From the NCBI RefSeq assembly GCF_007830635.1, contig NZ_VLLA01000008.1, positions 124,001-188,000 on the forward strand: DNA of 64,000 bases. Direction: 5' to 3'. The notes beneath the pieces are model-generated. The model did not search any database and was not told the DNA's origin. It worked only from the letters and a program-made list of their open reading frames with translations. Position numbers and translations under genes: made by a program. Shown piece after piece: positions 1 through 9,445 of this stretch. Source of the DNA: Bradyrhizobium huanghuaihaiense. GTDB taxonomy: Bacteria; Pseudomonadota; Alphaproteobacteria; Rhizobiales; Xanthobacteraceae. Within the stretch, counting starts at the first letter, position 1. Each line of letters begins with the position of its first letter.

Positions 1-434
1 TGTTGAGTGCGGTCTTGCATGAGAAGCCCCTGCTGAGAGAGCGCGACTAGAAGCACCGTTCCAAGGAACGGCCCCAGCGCGCGGGGGGACGAGCTGAGGC
101 CGTCATTTCATCGGATGCTTGGGGGCACATGCATCCGGTCACCCGTCACCAAGTTGCGCCGACGACATTGGTTCCGGCAGAAGGTCAAGCCGCTTTTGGT
201 CGGTTGATCCTTTTCCGAAGTCCCGGACCAGTTCTCGTGAAAGGGATTTAGCATTCAGCCTCATGCAACGCCGTCAGGGGATCATTTCCGCCTGGCGGCG
301 TTTGTGCATCACAGAGCGAGGGGCGCAATCACTTCGCGCTCAAAATCGCATCATGAGACGGGCTATTTCTTGGAACGATACGAAGCAGCGAACCTTACCT
401 TCTCAGAGCTGAAACGGTCCCATGAGTTAATCCA
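1..434. other. No gene recognised at the left edge
   Basis: The short open frames here have no recognisable family features, poor start contexts and arginine/serine-rich translations typical of unused frames in GC-rich DNA. No RNA gene or repeat was recognised. Confidence 0.5.
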
Positions 435-635
435 ATGAACATCGTCCCCGTTGATCGCGCGCTAAGCATATACGGCGTCCTTGCGGACCGCTCCGAGACG
501 AAGGGCGCCCGTGAATGTCTTTCCAAGCATCTGATGAAATTGTACATCGGCGGCGAAAAAGACCAGCACCGCTTGACGGTGCACGGACTATCGTACCTTC
601 GCGACCTGGACCGGGCGATCGATTCCAGCAACTGA
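435..635 (+). CDS. Small hypothetical protein (66 aa)
   Basis: I do not recognise a named family. The product starts MNIVPVDRALSIYGVLADRS and has balanced amino-acid composition with a regular alternation of hydrophobic and charged residues, unlike the neighbouring spurious frames. It reads like a small helical cytoplasmic protein with no signal peptide or membrane segment. It stands alone, with no operon partner within 700 bases on the same strand. No strong ribosome-binding site precedes the ATG, so the start is provisional. Confidence 0.5.
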   Translation: MNIVPVDRALSIYGVLADRSETKGARECLSKHLMKLYIGGEKDQHRLTVHGLSYLRDLDRAIDSSN

Positions 636-1366
636 ACAGGCAACCTGTCGGCCTGCACTAGCCCTTCTGCGCTTGACGCTGCGTCCGCAGGGAATTGCGC
701 CGCATCATTCTTGCGTTCGCGGTGCGGACTGCATCCGCCCTTGCTTGTTGTTCTTTCGGAAGTGGCGTCCTGTGTTGCTCGCCGACCGTTGGCGCCATAG
801 CCAGCTGGGTTGGCGCTGTCGAGCTATGCTCGACAGGCTGCATGCTCATTGCGCCCGTGGATGGTGATTTGCGTTTAGGCATCAGGGACAACTCGTTGCT
901 ACCGAGTTCGTTCAATAGCTCTCCGACGGGACCTTGCTGGCGGAAACCTCAAGGTCACCGGTCCTCTCCACTCTTGCGATGTAGCAACCAGCTGCCGCAA
1001 AGGGAATATGCATAGTCGACATTCGACGGCGCGAGCCACCACTCTTCTACGACTGGTTCGGTCTGAAGACCGTCGACTAACCGGTTATCGGCCATCATTT
1101 CCTTCGAATGACTTCACGGCAAGCGTACGTGTGCGCAGTTGTTCGGGAATTTCGTCACTTTATCGTAGGTCTGATCGCCTTCGCGCACACGTAAACCGCA
1201 TCCAATACGGCGAATCGACTGGACGGCGGATGGTTCTCCGATCGCGTCATCCCGGTCATCAATGTAGGGCGCGCTCCGAGGCAGCCACCGTTCTCAAAAA
1301 CCGTCAGCCCAAAGTCGTCACCCACATTTCGGTTGCTACGGGTCATGCGAACCAGCGGTAATGCCG
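636..1366. other. Intergenic stretch without a convincing gene
   Basis: Both strands hold open frames of 60-120 codons, but all give low-complexity translations rich in arginine and serine. The one weak candidate is a basic peptide on the minus strand (658-882, starting MPKRKSPSTG) that lacks a clear ribosome-binding site. I see nothing else here. Confidence 0.4.
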
Positions 1367-2569
1367 CTATTCCCCTTCGAGGAAGTGCCCCAAGGCCTTG
1401 AGCGGGCGCAACCTGTCACAGATGATCTTCAGAATAGCCAGCATCGGGACGGCCAGGATCGCGCCAAGCACGCCCCACATCCAAAACCAGAACACCAGCG
1501 ATAGGATGATCAATACCGGATTCAGCGTGAAGCGCCGCGCCAGCAGCATGGGCGTCACTGTTTCACCTTCGACGAGATGAATGCCAAAGTAGAGGACCGG
1601 CGGCAGCAAAGCCCACCATAAGCTTTCGAAGCTCAGCATTCCGACCAGCACGAAGATGCATACCCCGACAAGCGGTCCCAAAATTGGAATGTAGTTGAGC
1701 AGGAAGGCTGTGGTGCCCCACAACAAGGGGTCTCCCAGGCCGCAAAGATACATCGCGGCCGCCGTCGTGACACCGACGGCGGCATTCATGGCCGTGATTG
1801 TCACCAGATAGCCCGATATGTCCTCCTGGACCTGCTGAGCGATATCGACGGCTTGTCGCTTGTTGTTGAATGTCGGCAGGATCTCAACGGTGCGTCGAAG
1901 GAATATATTGCCCGCTACCAGGAGAAAATAGAGCACCAAGACAGTCGTAAACAGGCCGTCGAGTACGGAGCGCGTGCCAGCGAAAAGTACGCCCGTTATG
2001 CCCAGATCGCGGCGAACCGAAACAATCGAACCCCGGCCAGGCGGCGCGTCTGCAGCCTGCTCGGCCTGTTGGATTACCTTTTGCAACGCCTGGATCGGCG
2101 CGCTTATAACCCGCAGGTGTGCCTCCAGGCGGGGGATGCCCTCGGGTAGCCGCTCGGCCCAGGTCGTGGCCGGTACCGACAACGCTGCCACCGTACCGAC
2201 AAGCGCTCCAATCACCAGGAAGACGGTGAAGAGCGCTCCGACAGCGCGGGGTAGATGCAAACGCCCCAAGAGGCGAACGGCGGGTTGAAGCAGGAGATTG
2301 AGCACGAGGGCGACCACGACAGGAAGGATGATCGAGCTTGCCACATAGAGTGCCGCCAGGACGCCCAACGCGAACAAACCACCGAGAAAGAACGTCTGCG
2401 GATCGGATGGCAGCGGCATCTCCGCCTCGTCGGCGGCCTCCGTCGCAGCGGCATGTGGCTCCGGCCGATCAACATCCAGCGGGAAGGAAGGACACTGTGT
2501 TGGCGGTATGGCGGCAACCATGGCTTTCCCTCTGAATGGGAGCGTATGATCGCTTCCGGTGTCAATCAT
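1367..2569 (-). CDS. AI-2E family transporter (PerM/YhhT-like permease)
   Basis: Integral inner-membrane permease of the AI-2E exporter family (UPF0118); members export small solutes such as autoinducer-2 or act in ion/pH homeostasis, and the substrate here cannot be read. After a short cytoplasmic N-terminus, two hydrophobic segments are followed by a long amphipathic linker and then a block of membrane helices near the C-terminus. The family signature LLNYIPILGPLVG is present, and the C-terminus carries VPMLAILKIICDRLRPLKALG. An earlier in-frame methionine at 2683 adds a non-homologous basic extension; I chose 2569 because AAAGGGG lies six bases upstream. Monocistronic. About 400 residues, a normal length for the family. 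Confidence 0.88.
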   Translation of the reverse strand: MIDTGSDHTLPFRGKAMVAAIPPTQCPSFPLDVDRPEPHAAATEAADEAEMPLPSDPQTFFLGGLFALGVLAALYVASSIILPVVVALVLNLLLQPAVRLLGRLHLPRAVGALFTVFLVIGALVGTVAALSVPATTWAERLPEGIPRLEAHLRVISAPIQALQKVIQQAEQAADAPPGRGSIVSVRRDLGITGVLFAGTRSVLDGLFTTVLVLYFLLVAGNIFLRRTVEILPTFNNKRQAVDIAQQVQEDISGYLVTITAMNAAVGVTTAAAMYLCGLGDPLLWGTTAFLLNYIPILGPLVGVCIFVLVGMLSFESLWWALLPPVLYFGIHLVEGETVTPMLLARRFTLNPVLIILSLVFWFWMWGVLGAILAVPMLAILKIICDRLRPLKALGHFLEGE

Positions 2570-2691
2570 AACCCCTTTCAGCGAACGAGTTCGTCCGGAA
2601 GAGCGCGGGCGTAACAAACCTACAGAGGAACAAATTCGAGAACTGAGCAATATTGACCAGTAGTCATCGCCGCCGGGGTACAAACTACCTC

Positions 2692-2768
2692 ATCACCGCC
2701 CCGTCAGTGGCAGCTTTCGGTGACTGAGAGCCCGGTAGCGCTCTCGCCGATAACGTCAGGGGAGCATC
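2692..2768 (+). promoter_or_regulatory. Conserved structured 5' leader, copy A
   Basis: Begins ATCACCGCC, contains TCGGTGACTGAGAG and ends at a GGGGAG ribosome-binding site just before the start codon. The first block pairs with CGGTGA to make hairpin 1, and GAGAGC pairs with GCTCTC to make hairpin 2. The same architecture occurs at 3432-3505, 10849-10923 and 14682-14755 with compensatory changes in hairpin 2. It is probably a cis-regulatory RNA or small-RNA target; the ligand or partner is unknown. Confidence 0.7.
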
Positions 2769-3011
2769 ATGTCTTCCGTCCACCGGTTGCCAACCTTCGA
2801 GCAGCGTCACAGCATTGAGGAGTTTATCCAGATAAGGCGCGATATGTTGCGCTATGCCCGCTCGTTCCCGCCGGGGGCTGAGCGGAATCAGCGGCGACAG
2901 ATAGCCTTATCACTTCGAGCCCTGTTCAAGAACAATGATTGGCTGAACGCCCATACATGGGAAGGAGCAACGCTGCTCACTGATTGTCCTTCGCCTTCCC
3001 CAGTAAAATAG
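2769..3011 (+). CDS. Small hypothetical protein (80 aa) behind leader A
   Basis: No named domain. A central stretch, RYARSFPPGAERNQRRQIAL, matches the pattern of a group of small rhizobial proteins with an 'ARKMPPG-ER' core, also seen in the minus-strand protein ending at 14335. It has no signal peptide and is predicted cytoplasmic. The start is fixed by GGGGAGCATC immediately before the ATG. Expression is presumably controlled by the structured leader shared with three other small genes in the window. Function unknown. Confidence 0.65.
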   Translation: MSSVHRLPTFEQRHSIEEFIQIRRDMLRYARSFPPGAERNQRRQIALSLRALFKNNDWLNAHTWEGATLLTDCPSPSPVK

Positions 3012-3251
3012 GGACAGCTTCAATCCCAACTCTCCACAAGATCGTGCCGGCTGCACTGGATGCGGTTCGCCAATGATCCTTGCGATGATCGAGCCGGCGA
3101 AACGAGTTGTGTCCTTCGGACCGCTCCCCGCGGCATCATGCGATCGGCCGCAATAGCTTCCGCGGTTGCGGCATCACAATCATGCATTCTAGCGTAGGAG
3201 CTCTTGCGCTGCTCTGTAGGCGGGCGCAATCAAGCGGGATATGAAACTCAG

Positions 3252-3431
3252 TTAAATGGCAACGAGGAGGGTTTCGTCGGCACTGCACTTTGCGCATTCA
3301 AAGGTGCGCACATCAAAACCAGGTTTGTCCGGCTCGATGCAGACCAACCTCATTGGTGTTCGGCATTTCGAGCAGTTATGAATTCTGAAGTCTGCAACAC
3401 CAACACTTGGATGGGATTGAGTCGACGGCAT
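3252..3431 (-). CDS. Small zinc-ribbon protein (59 aa) behind leader B
   Basis: A compact protein with two CxxC pairs: CSKCRTPMRLV near residue 22 and CAKCSADE near residue 46, spaced as in a zinc ribbon. The core (CxxCxxPMxLxxIxPxxxGFxxRTFxC) is shared with the proteins at 10924-11145 and, more loosely, 34285-34467, so this is a small paralogous family. An upstream methionine is in frame, but the start at 3431 is supported by GGGGAG seven bases before it and by the leader ending there. Likely nucleic-acid or metal binding, which is inferred from the fold only. Confidence 0.7.
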   Translation of the reverse strand: MPSTQSHPSVGVADFRIHNCSKCRTPMRLVCIEPDKPGFDVRTFECAKCSADETLLVAI

Positions 3432-3505
3432 GATACTCCCCTTAAGACCCAGGCGGGAGTGCGACACTCTCAGTCACCGATTGTTGCCTATGGTAGGGCG
3501 GTGAT
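3432..3505 (-). promoter_or_regulatory. Conserved structured 5' leader, copy B
   Basis: Read on the minus strand it starts ATCACCGCC and contains TCGGTGACTGAGAG. Hairpin 2 is GAGTG-tcg-CACTC, a different base-paired sequence from copy A at the same position. Just upstream is CACTATAT followed by TTGG, a block also present before copy D, which is a plausible promoter region. Confidence 0.7.
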
Positions 3506-3680
3506 CTAACCAATATAGTGTCTTGGTTCCATCCACACTGGTCAATACTGCTCGCTTTCGAAAAAAGACTCGAAGAGGACAAATAGGACCTTCCGCGGCC
3601 GCTGGCTCAGAAAATGAGGACGGCTCTTAAGCCCCCCTCTGGTTTTTTGTAGCTGCTTGTCGTGTGCTTGGCGAGTTCGC

Positions 3681-4436
3681 CTAACCTTCGATGATGTAAA
3701 CGATCTCGTGGGTGCGCGGGCGAAGAATGATGTAGTTGCCGTGCACAAGGATGAAATCGTATCCACGCCATTCCGGATAGATTTCCACGATACGTGCTGG
3801 CATCGGATGATAGCGGACACCCGCCGGGACAGCCGTTCCGATTGAGAGGTTGAAGTTCACGTTTGTAACTTCCTCAACCTTCTCCTGCTTGATCGCCGAG
3901 GTTATCTGGGTGCGCTTTTCGGCGGGAGGCGCTGATGTCGCCGAGGTTGCGGCATTGCCGGTCGTCCTACTGTCGGGTGTCGAAGGCCTGGTCTCGGCAG
4001 TCGGAGATTTCAAGTCCTTTGAGGTGGTGGTCGAATCAGGTGATTTCGCCTTGCTGTCGGCTTTCATGTCGCTCGTCGCCTTGCTGTCAGAAGGCGACTT
4101 CGTTTCGGCGGTCGGATTTTTCATGTCCTTCGAAGTGGTGGTCGGAGTAATTGACTCTGAAGCCTTCGACTTGCCATCAGCTTTCATGTCGCCGGTCGTT
4201 TTTGCATCCGGCTTGCCCTGCGCATGTTGAGGCGCCGCTTCTTTTGACCCAGCGCCGGGTGTAGCGGTCTCGGCGCCCTTTGCGGGTGCATTCATCGGCG
4301 CCGCAGTATCACCTTTAGGCGAAGCGACAGTCGGAGATTCCTTCGCTGCTCCTTGATTAACGCCTTGAGCTGTCGCAAGCCCGGTCGTGGCCAACAAGGC
4401 CGCAACGGCCACGGACACCATTAATGGCTTTCTCAT
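3681..4436 (-). CDS. Secreted DUF1236-domain protein with repetitive linker
   Basis: Exported envelope protein of unknown function. The N-terminus is a signal peptide (MRKPLMVSVAVAALLATTG, cleavage after ATAQ). Residues ~25-165 form a Ser/Thr/Lys/Ala-rich low-complexity region with imperfect repeats of the type TSKDMKNPTAETKSPSDSKA. The C-terminal ~75 residues are a DUF1236 domain (TNVNFNLSIGTAVPAG then the YPEWRGYDFILV motif). The start at 4436 was chosen because it begins the signal peptide; earlier in-frame methionines add a charged extension. An exact GGAAC-N16-CGTT promoter lies upstream, so it is probably in the general stress regulon. A related protein with a fuller C-terminal region is at 21814. 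Confidence 0.85.
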   Translation of the reverse strand: MRKPLMVSVAVAALLATTGLATAQGVNQGAAKESPTVASPKGDTAAPMNAPAKGAETATPGAGSKEAAPQHAQGKPDAKTTGDMKADGKSKASESITPTTTSKDMKNPTAETKSPSDSKATSDMKADSKAKSPDSTTTSKDLKSPTAETRPSTPDSRTTGNAATSATSAPPAEKRTQITSAIKQEKVEEVTNVNFNLSIGTAVPAGVRYHPMPARIVEIYPEWRGYDFILVHGNYIILRPRTHEIVYIIEG

Positions 4437-4491
4437 CTGATTTTTCCAATTCAAATTGAATCCATGCCGACGAAGGTCGGCCATAGAGTGG

Positions 4492-4516
4492 AACGGCCCC
4501 AACAGCCTATAGTTCC
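4492..4516 (-). promoter_or_regulatory. Predicted sigma-EcfG (general stress) promoter
   Basis: GGAAC, 16 bases, CGTT on the minus strand, 56 bases before the DUF1236 start codon. This is an exact match to the alphaproteobacterial EcfG (PhyR-NepR) promoter form. Confidence 0.7.
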
Positions 4517-4990
4517 GCTTCTATCTTGGGTTGGGAGATGTATTGGGAAGTAATGCGAGTGATCGCGTCGATCACTGGGCTGTCGCCAGAACGTTCAACC
4601 CCTGTGTGCGCTAAGTCATTTCTTGGGCTCGACCAGGCGCCAAGCAACGAGGAAACCTCTCTGCTCTCGCTCGGACCCACCCGGAAAGGCCGGAAAGGAA
4701 TGGGCGTACTAGCAAAGAGCGATCTGGCCAAATATAGACCCGCATGAGCAACGCCATATCAGGAACGTTCAGGTTAAAGCCGAAAGGCTGATCTTGCCGT
4801 CGGTGCAAGCCTGCGTGAAGCGACAAGGAGAATCCGATACGGAGCGAACCTGCACGCACCTGGCGGTGGCTGCGTATCATTTCAACAGAATTCTGTAGGG
4901 TACCAAACCCGGCGATCTGCGGGAGGGGGAGACACAACGGTTTTCGAACTGGCGATGAAGCGGCATGCTTCGACGCGACCACAGGCAAAA
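4517..4990. other. No convincing gene
   Basis: Several open frames of 70-130 codons lie on both strands, but none has a family motif or a good ribosome-binding site. It probably holds only the upstream region of the DUF1236 gene and decayed sequence. Confidence 0.4.
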
Positions 4991-5170
4991 TCAAGCCGAC
5001 CATCTGTCCTGCTCTTTACGGCAATCGTCTTCGTTGAGACGGTCCGCGATATCCTCTGCGATGTCTGGCGTTTTCGCCTTGGCGATTGGCTTGCCGTCCG
5101 CAGTCATTAATTCGTCGCCCTCAACCTCAACCGGAAAGTCGTCGGGCTTGAGGGGCTTATCATTTGGCAT
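4991..5170 (-). CDS. Small acidic hypothetical protein (59 aa)
   Basis: Begins MPNDKPLKPDDFPVEVEGDE and ends in a charged helix (IAEDIADRLNEDDCRKEQDRW). I recognise it as a typical rhizobial small acidic protein but know no function. The start is set by GGGAGGGTGCA just upstream of the ATG; a longer in-frame extension exists but lies over a terminator. It is monocistronic, separated from the exoD remnant by that terminator. Confidence 0.7.
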   Translation of the reverse strand: MPNDKPLKPDDFPVEVEGDELMTADGKPIAKAKTPDIAEDIADRLNEDDCRKEQDRWSA

Positions 5171-5191
5171 TGCACCCTCCCACGTTAAAGG

Positions 5192-5226
5192 AAAAAGCCG
5201 CCCGGGCATTACGCCGAGCGGCTTTT
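5192..5226 (-). terminator. Rho-independent terminator
   Basis: AAAAGCCGC and GCGGCTTTT form a 9-bp stem around a 16-base loop; on the minus strand the stem runs into TTTTT. It sits between the exoD remnant and the small acidic gene at 4991. Confidence 0.7.
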
Positions 5227-5472
5227 CGAGCAACTGCCAGTCGCCCGGTTCTGTTGCTGGAATGACAACATCGATCCGAAGGAAAGGTTTCTCCCGCCAG
5301 CAAGGCTATTCTTTCCCGCTTCGGTCCCGTAGCTCCGCTGGTCGTGTGGTCGAGCGAAGCAGCGCTGACGCCTTTGTTTGCGGCTTCAAACGGTCTCCGG
5401 ACAGAAGCGACGCGAGTATTGTTGGCGCGGCCAGCAAGCGGCATCGCACGGTTCGTTACCAGCGACAGGTCG

Positions 5473-6040
5473 CTACCAGAGATCGATGATCCATTTTGCG
5501 CCGACGACCGTCTGCCAAACTACCGCCGTCGCGACCGCACAAATGGCGGCGGCCAGCAAGGCGATCGAGAGACAGGCCCCCATCCTCCTCGAGATAGGCA
5601 AGGGAGATCAAGGCAATCACCAAAGCGGGGACGACGTTGCTCAGGGGTATTGGAATGAAGACCAGAGTAGCGCTCAGTACCACGACGAGCCGACCAGGCG
5701 CTTGGTTGCCTCCAACGGGTGCGCCACCGTGGATGAACCACCTTCTCAAGATATCTGAGCACCGGTAAGGATCGCTGCACCACAGCAGCGAGGTGTTTCG
5801 TCGGCAAGGAACGAGTGGCGATGCGGCGTGGAAAGACCGGAGCGGGTTTGCCCGCGATCATCTGGAACGCGGGAATCGTGAGTAGCAGGCCAGCTACGAT
5901 CGAGAGCCCGGTGCGAGCGCGACCAGCGCGAGCAGGATCATGATGATCCCGAAGGATCGCTTGCGAAGGCCGTGCATCAGCCAGCCCAAGGTGAAATGGT
6001 CCGCTGCAGCACGGCGGAGGTAGTAACAAGCCCTATCGGG
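5473..6040 (-). pseudogene. exoD: exoD-like gene broken by several frameshifts
   Basis: Remnant of an ExoD-family inner-membrane protein (exopolysaccharide synthesis accessory protein). Family-like pieces occur in order but in three reading frames: LSIVAGLLLTIPAFQMIAG near 5880, a stretch ending VLRYLEKVVHPRW, then the membrane segment LSATLVFIPIPLSNVVPALV near 5640, and finally a hydrophobic tail (LSIALLAAAICAVATAVVWQ) ending at a TAG at 5473-5475. At least three indels are needed to join them, so no full-length product can be made. It may be a decayed second copy. Confidence 0.7.
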
Positions 6041-6141
6041 TCAGCTGGCGGTCTCGACATCAGAATAGCGTCTCCTGGCCTCTTGATTGGCAGGCCGATG
6101 TCTCCGTCTCGAAGCCGAAACCGGTCGCTTCGTTGGTTGTT

Positions 6142-6387
6142 TTAAGTGCCATGCTGCCGATAGTCCACCGGGGTCAATCCAAGGATAGCACGTTCACATA
6201 GTTTGTTGGCGTCCCGCTCGCCGCTGCCTGCAGCCTGCAAAATACCCTTAGCAATAATTTCGCGATCTACCTCCAACTGACCGATATTCTGAAGTGTTCG
6301 ACATGCCAGGTCGTAGGCCTGATTCACGGCGGTTACCTGCTCTGGATCAAAGGACAACTCTTGGAAAAGCGGATTAGGATTGGACAT
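6142..6387 (-). CDS. Small hypothetical protein, paralogue of 23831 gene
   Basis: An 81-residue cytoplasmic protein without a named domain. Its middle and C-terminal half (VNQAYDLACRTL..., IIAKGILQAAGSGERDANKLCERAILGL) aligns with the protein at 23831-24106 (AYEQALRAI..., IAKKIIEIGQTGLKDPGAICGRAVEELGL). This defines a two-member family with an AYxxA-helix and a G-x-x-(D/R)-x-x-x-(I/L)-C motif. GAGGAG lies just before the ATG. Function unknown; isolated between the exoD remnant and the phasin. Confidence 0.7.
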   Translation of the reverse strand: MSNPNPLFQELSFDPEQVTAVNQAYDLACRTLQNIGQLEVDREIIAKGILQAAGSGERDANKLCERAILGLTPVDYRQHGT

Positions 6388-6512
6388 ATGCTCCTCGTAG
6401 CAAACGCGAGCGCAAGCTCTCAGCTGCCAGGATTAGACGGATTAAGTGATGATCGGAAAAAAACCTCGCGATGAGCAGGGTATTTGTGCTCTGACACACC
6501 GCGGGGAACGAT

Positions 6513-6863
6513 TTATCGATTTGTCGAGGTCATCATTGCAACAAGATCACCGAATGGCTTGTAGGACTGCTTGGCAAAATCGCTGTACAGTCCGCCAATC
6601 TTCTGTGACTCCGTAACGAACGTCTCGTAGGCCGTCTTGGCGAATTCGGTTTGAACTTCAATCGCCTTGTCGAGCGACTTCACGCCAGAGAGCTTCTCAA
6701 CGAACAGTTTCGTGTCTTCAAACGACTTTTTCGTGCAGTCACCGTAAGCAGTGGCAATCGCCAGGAAGGCGTTAGATGACGCAGTCCCTGTATCGATTTG
6801 TTCGTTACTATTCTGCTGGTGCTCGAAATTTTGATTCGAATGAATCTGATTTGCGTTCGACAT
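6513..6863 (-). CDS. Phasin family protein
   Basis: Phasins coat polyhydroxyalkanoate granules and control their size and surface. Residues ~35-116 carry the helical phasin core, with SSNAFLAIATAYGDCTKKSF, a VEKLSGVKSLDKAIEVQTEF segment and a C-terminal YSDFAKQSYKPF. The first ~30 residues are Asn/Gln/His-rich and probably disordered. The start at 6863 (MSNANQIH) was chosen over an upstream in-frame methionine because GGGAAAG precedes it. Fits a PHB-storing rhizobial host; a PHB-depolymerase-like esterase is encoded at 36696. Confidence 0.85.
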   Translation of the reverse strand: MSNANQIHSNQNFEHQQNSNEQIDTGTASSNAFLAIATAYGDCTKKSFEDTKLFVEKLSGVKSLDKAIEVQTEFAKTAYETFVTESQKIGGLYSDFAKQSYKPFGDLVAMMTSTNR

Positions 6864-7293
6864 TTTTTGAACTTTCCCTTGTTTGTTTAACAGTGGACCA
6901 ATGCCGCGCGCCACCAATGGTTGCTTCGGAATCTCAGTTCTCGCTTTTAATTAGGCGGTGCTTGTATGTTCGTACGATGATCACCAGGCGCAGTTTGCCG
7001 GGTAGCGCCGAGCGATCGCAGTCGACTCCGCCGCAATGCCAACGAGCGAAACGCACCTTAAGGTGCAGAATGTGATTTGGGCAAACCGGCTGATTATCTG
7101 CCGCGCGGGTGTCGAGAAGGCCGCAACTCACGCTACTCTCGCGCCGACGAGGTGATCGAATGAGTAGCGCAATATTTGAGCGCGGGTGTCCACCGCCTCT
7201 CTGAGACCTTGCCGCGGGGAGATGATTTACTGTTCCGTCGCTGGAACCAAAGTCACACCGCGTTATTGTTCACCAAAACAATGGAGGAACATC
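6864..7293. other. Divergent intergenic region, phasin / PRC-barrel
   Basis: No gene recognised. GGAAC and CGTT occur near 7240-7257 but only 13 bases apart, so this is not a normal EcfG promoter. Confidence 0.5.
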
Positions 7294-7824
7294 ATGATTT
7301 CCAAATGTCTTGCAATAGCATTCCTGGCTATCGCGTCGATGACCGGCGCGGCGGCGGCGCAAACAGCCACAAACCAAGCGGCTTCGACAACCAGTGCTAC
7401 CACGCACAAGGAGGGTGAATGGCGCGCGTCCAAGCTCGCCGGCGTCGATGTGTACAATGAAGCCAACGAGAAGATCGGCGACATCCACGACGTGATTTTG
7501 GATAGGTCAGGCAAGGTGGCCAATGTCATTCTGGGTGTGGGCGGCGTTCTCGGCCTGGGCGAACACTACGTGGCGGTCGCCTTCGATAAGCTGAAGTGGG
7601 TTGACCAGCCGGTGACCTCGACAACTTCGTCAACAACGTCCGCACCGGCGAATGCGCCTGCAACCACTCCCGCTCCAGACAGCACCACGCGAACCACCAC
7701 CGGTGCCGCAACAACCACCACGACAACCACCACAACCAGCGCCAGTACGCGTTGGTATCCCGATCACGCGGTGTATAACGCGACCAAGGACGAATTGAAG
7801 GCCATGCCGGAGTTTAAGTACTAA
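7294..7824 (+). CDS. Secreted PRC-barrel domain protein
   Basis: Exported envelope protein of ~176 residues: signal peptide (MISKCLAIAFLAIASMTGAAAAQ), a PRC-barrel around residues 45-105 (WRASKLAGVDVYNEANEKIG ... GVGGVLGLGEHYVAVAFDKL), a Thr-rich linker (~105-150) and a conserved tail (PDHAVYNATKDELKAMPEFKY). PRC-barrels are ligand-binding beta-barrels; no ligand can be assigned. GGAGG lies seven bases before the ATG, which decides the start over the upstream in-frame methionine. Paralogue of 20578-21090 with the same domain order and tail. Confidence 0.88.
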   Translation: MISKCLAIAFLAIASMTGAAAAQTATNQAASTTSATTHKEGEWRASKLAGVDVYNEANEKIGDIHDVILDRSGKVANVILGVGGVLGLGEHYVAVAFDKLKWVDQPVTSTTSSTTSAPANAPATTPAPDSTTRTTTGAATTTTTTTTTSASTRWYPDHAVYNATKDELKAMPEFKY

Positions 7825-8645
7825 CTCTCGACATACGGCGTTTTTTGACGGGATGCGACACTTCGACCCTGGCAAAAGGAGGGCCGGCGTTCTAGGTGGG
7901 TTCGCGTCTTGGCGATCAAAACTCCTTCGATGGCGCCTGAATCAGAATGCGGCCATCTGGCACACTCCTTACGACCACCCCTTACGACCACCGCGAATCG
8001 CGGAATGCTAATTCAGTGTAGTGACCGTTTCCACGGTAATCGCTTGAAAGGCGTGCGGGCCGTAGACGGCGCGCGGCTTACACCTTGAGGGGGAACGGTG
8101 ATCGCACAAGTGCGGGTCCGCGGCAGAAGATCGTGGGCGCGGCTCATCGTCGGGACTCGTCAATGGGCAAGCGTGTCAGACTGTTAGCTCCGGCCTTGCG
8201 GAGTCCTTCGACACGGCGCTCGAAATCGTCTCGAATCGATCAATGGCGCGGTGACCCGGACCCGATTGCCCGCCTTGCGTACGCTGCCTCCAGCACGTGG
8301 CGGACGCCCAGCGTCAGACACCGAGATCGCTGCTCTCTTGTAAACGAAGGACGAGCTACGCGCGATCGGGCAGCTTGGAGAGGTCAGTAATGTCGCTCGG
8401 TAGCGCAACAGCGGTCAATGGTAAGACTGAGCCATACGGGTCGTCGCCGGTTTCGCCTAGTGTCGAGACTTCGCAAAAGGGCGTAACACATAGTGTTGCA
8501 CTGCGCCGGAGTTTCTGGCCACGGGAAAATTTCGAAGATCCGCTACCGCCCAAAGCAGAGATCAAGGACGGCTGGCCAACGACAGTGGTGACTGCGTAAG
8601 CAGCCGCTTCATTTTGGTGTTGGAACCGCTATAATGCTGGCGCGC
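7825..8645. other. Long non-coding or decayed stretch
   Basis: No convincing gene. A short tandem repeat (CCTTACGACCAC twice) lies near 7970-7995. A TATAAT at 8630-8635 lies close upstream of the Crp/Fnr-like gene and may be its -10 element. Confidence 0.4.
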
Positions 8646-9354
8646 ATGTCCGGAGCAAAGGAGGCTCCTGTGGCCAAGCTTGCCGACGAAGGGTTCGACC
8701 CCAAAGCCTTTCTCGCCAAGGTAGGAGCTGGCAAAACGATCTTGAAATTGGAGAGAAACCAGCACGTCTTCGAGCAAGGAGACGTGGCGGAGAGGGTCTT
8801 CTATATTCAAAAGGGACGGGTCAAGCTTACTGTCCTATCGGAGCAAGGCAAGGAAGCGGTGGTCGGGATTCTAGAACCGGGCCAGTTCTTCGGCGAGGGG
8901 TGCCTCAATAGCCAACCATTGCGGATCGCGACGACGACGGCGATGGAAGAATGTGTGATCACCTCAATAACCAAAGAAGCGATGATCGCCACCCTTCGTT
9001 CCGAGCCGAACTTTTCCGAGCTGTTCATGGCGTATCTCTTGACACGGCAGCCGAGTTGAAGAGGACTTGATCGACCAGCTCTTTAATTCAAGCGAGAAGC
9101 GGCTCGCGCGCCTTCTTCTTCTGCTCGCGCATTTCGGAAAGGAAGGAGTACTTCAGCCTATTCTATTGGATATCAGCCAGGAAACATTGGCTGAGATGAT
9201 TGGAACGACCCGATCCCGCGTGAGCTACTTCATGAACAAATTCCGCAAACTCGGACTCATCAGCTACAATGGAAAGATTGAGGTTCATAATCCGCTGTTG
9301 AACGCCGTTTTGCGTGAAAAGCCTGAAATAGAGCGGGATGATTCAATAAGCTAA
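8646..9354 (+). pseudogene. Crp/Fnr-family regulator, frameshifted between sensor and DNA-binding domains
   Basis: Frame 1 (8646-9059) encodes a cAMP-binding-like sensor domain (VFEQGDVAERVFYIQKGRVK, then GILEPGQFFGEGCL) and stops just after LFMAYLLTRQPS. The next frame (from about 9047 to 9354) continues VEEDLIDQLFNSSEKRLARL and carries the winged-helix HTH (TLAEMIGTTRSRVSYFMNKF). Joining them needs a two-base insertion or one-base deletion near 9043-9050. As read, only a sensor fragment is made, with no HTH. The family normally acts as a homodimeric transcription factor of ~235 residues. The break could be real or a sequencing indel. Confidence 0.8.
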
Positions 9355-9445
9355 AGTCTAAACCGATTTGTTCTACGTGCCGTCTCGCTCTGAAGATGCC
9401 CGCTCTAAGCGCACTTAGCCTACCGCCCTCACCAAGGAGGTGACC

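Noticed and set aside
7236..7260. Possible EcfG promoter before the PRC-barrel gene at 7294
   Set aside because: GGAAC and CGTT are 13 bases apart instead of 16-17.
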